Source: Prolixibacteraceae bacterium (GTDB lineage: Bacteria; Bacteroidota; Bacteroidia; Bacteroidales; Prolixibacteraceae). Taken from it: DNA of 6,357 nt. The position numbers were made by a program, and so were the translations under genes. Of the stretch, positions 6,316-6,357 are shown one piece after another (position 1 is the stretch's first letter; each line of letters begins with the position of its first letter). Location of the stretch: the NCBI GenBank assembly GCA_016788685.1, contig JAEUSS010000491.1, forward strand, positions 1 to 6,357, written 5' to 3'. The notes under the pieces were generated by a model that saw only the letters and a list, made by a program, of their open reading frames with translations, did not search any database and had not been told where the DNA came from.

Positions 6316-6357
6316 ACAGACCGTTTCAAAGCTAGCTTTGAAACGGTCTGTTTTTTT
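6316..6357 (+). terminator. Strong rho-independent terminator (36-base perfect palindrome plus T run)
   Basis: Bases 6316-6351 are a perfect palindrome centred on GCTAGC, so the RNA can form a stem of about 16 base pairs closed by a CUAG tetraloop (arms CAGACCGTTTCAAAG, 6317-6331, and its complement, 6336-6350). At least seven T follow, up to the window edge. In the plus direction it would end the thioredoxin transcript about 100 bases past its stop codon. The minus-strand side has no T run, so no reverse termination is expected. A gene outside the window could also own it. Confidence 0.85.

Overview
The window looks like an ordinary chromosomal segment of a Bacteroidota bacterium, probably of the Bacteroidales/Marinilabiliales group (inference). 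The evidence is a NigD-like lipoprotein, a DPP5-type S9 peptidase, a TrxP-like lipoprotein thioredoxin, three lipoprotein signal peptides, and start codons preceded by A/T-rich leaders without a clear Shine-Dalgarno sequence. Five genes are well supported. There is no rRNA, tRNA, CRISPR array or intact mobile element. No gene-free gap exceeds 270 bases.

Layout. Bases 1-136 hold no gene I can support. A rho-independent terminator (137-174, minus) ends a minus-strand Xaa-Pro aminopeptidase gene (217-1602) with a complete M24 metal-ligand set. A 172-base divergent spacer separates it from a plus-strand cytidylate-kinase-like gene (1775-2497). That gene converges on a minus-strand S9 peptidase gene (2559-4646, re-started at ATG), and a long hairpin lies between the two. 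Upstream of the peptidase, a terminator (4701-4739, minus) closes a minus-strand NigD-like lipoprotein gene (4770-5450). A 267-base divergent spacer with an uninterrupted run of 18 A then leads to a plus-strand lipoprotein thioredoxin gene (5718-6218). The right edge holds short palindromes and a perfect 36-base palindrome followed by a T run, which is a strong terminator.

How the genes relate. Nearly every gene has its own terminator or faces away from its neighbour, so these look like independent transcription units and not an operon. A loose theme is peptide use and envelope maintenance. The DPP5-like enzyme would release dipeptides in the periplasm, the M24 aminopeptidase would trim proline-containing peptides in the cytoplasm, and the thioredoxin would act on periplasmic thiols. 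The NigD-like protein has an acidic stretch after its lipid-anchored cysteine and may be sent to the cell surface.

I found no convincing undescribed system. The points most worth a second look are the 18-A tract between two divergent lipoprotein genes, the atypical phosphate-binding loop of the kinase-like protein, and the palindrome-rich right edge, which could be the border of a mobile element.
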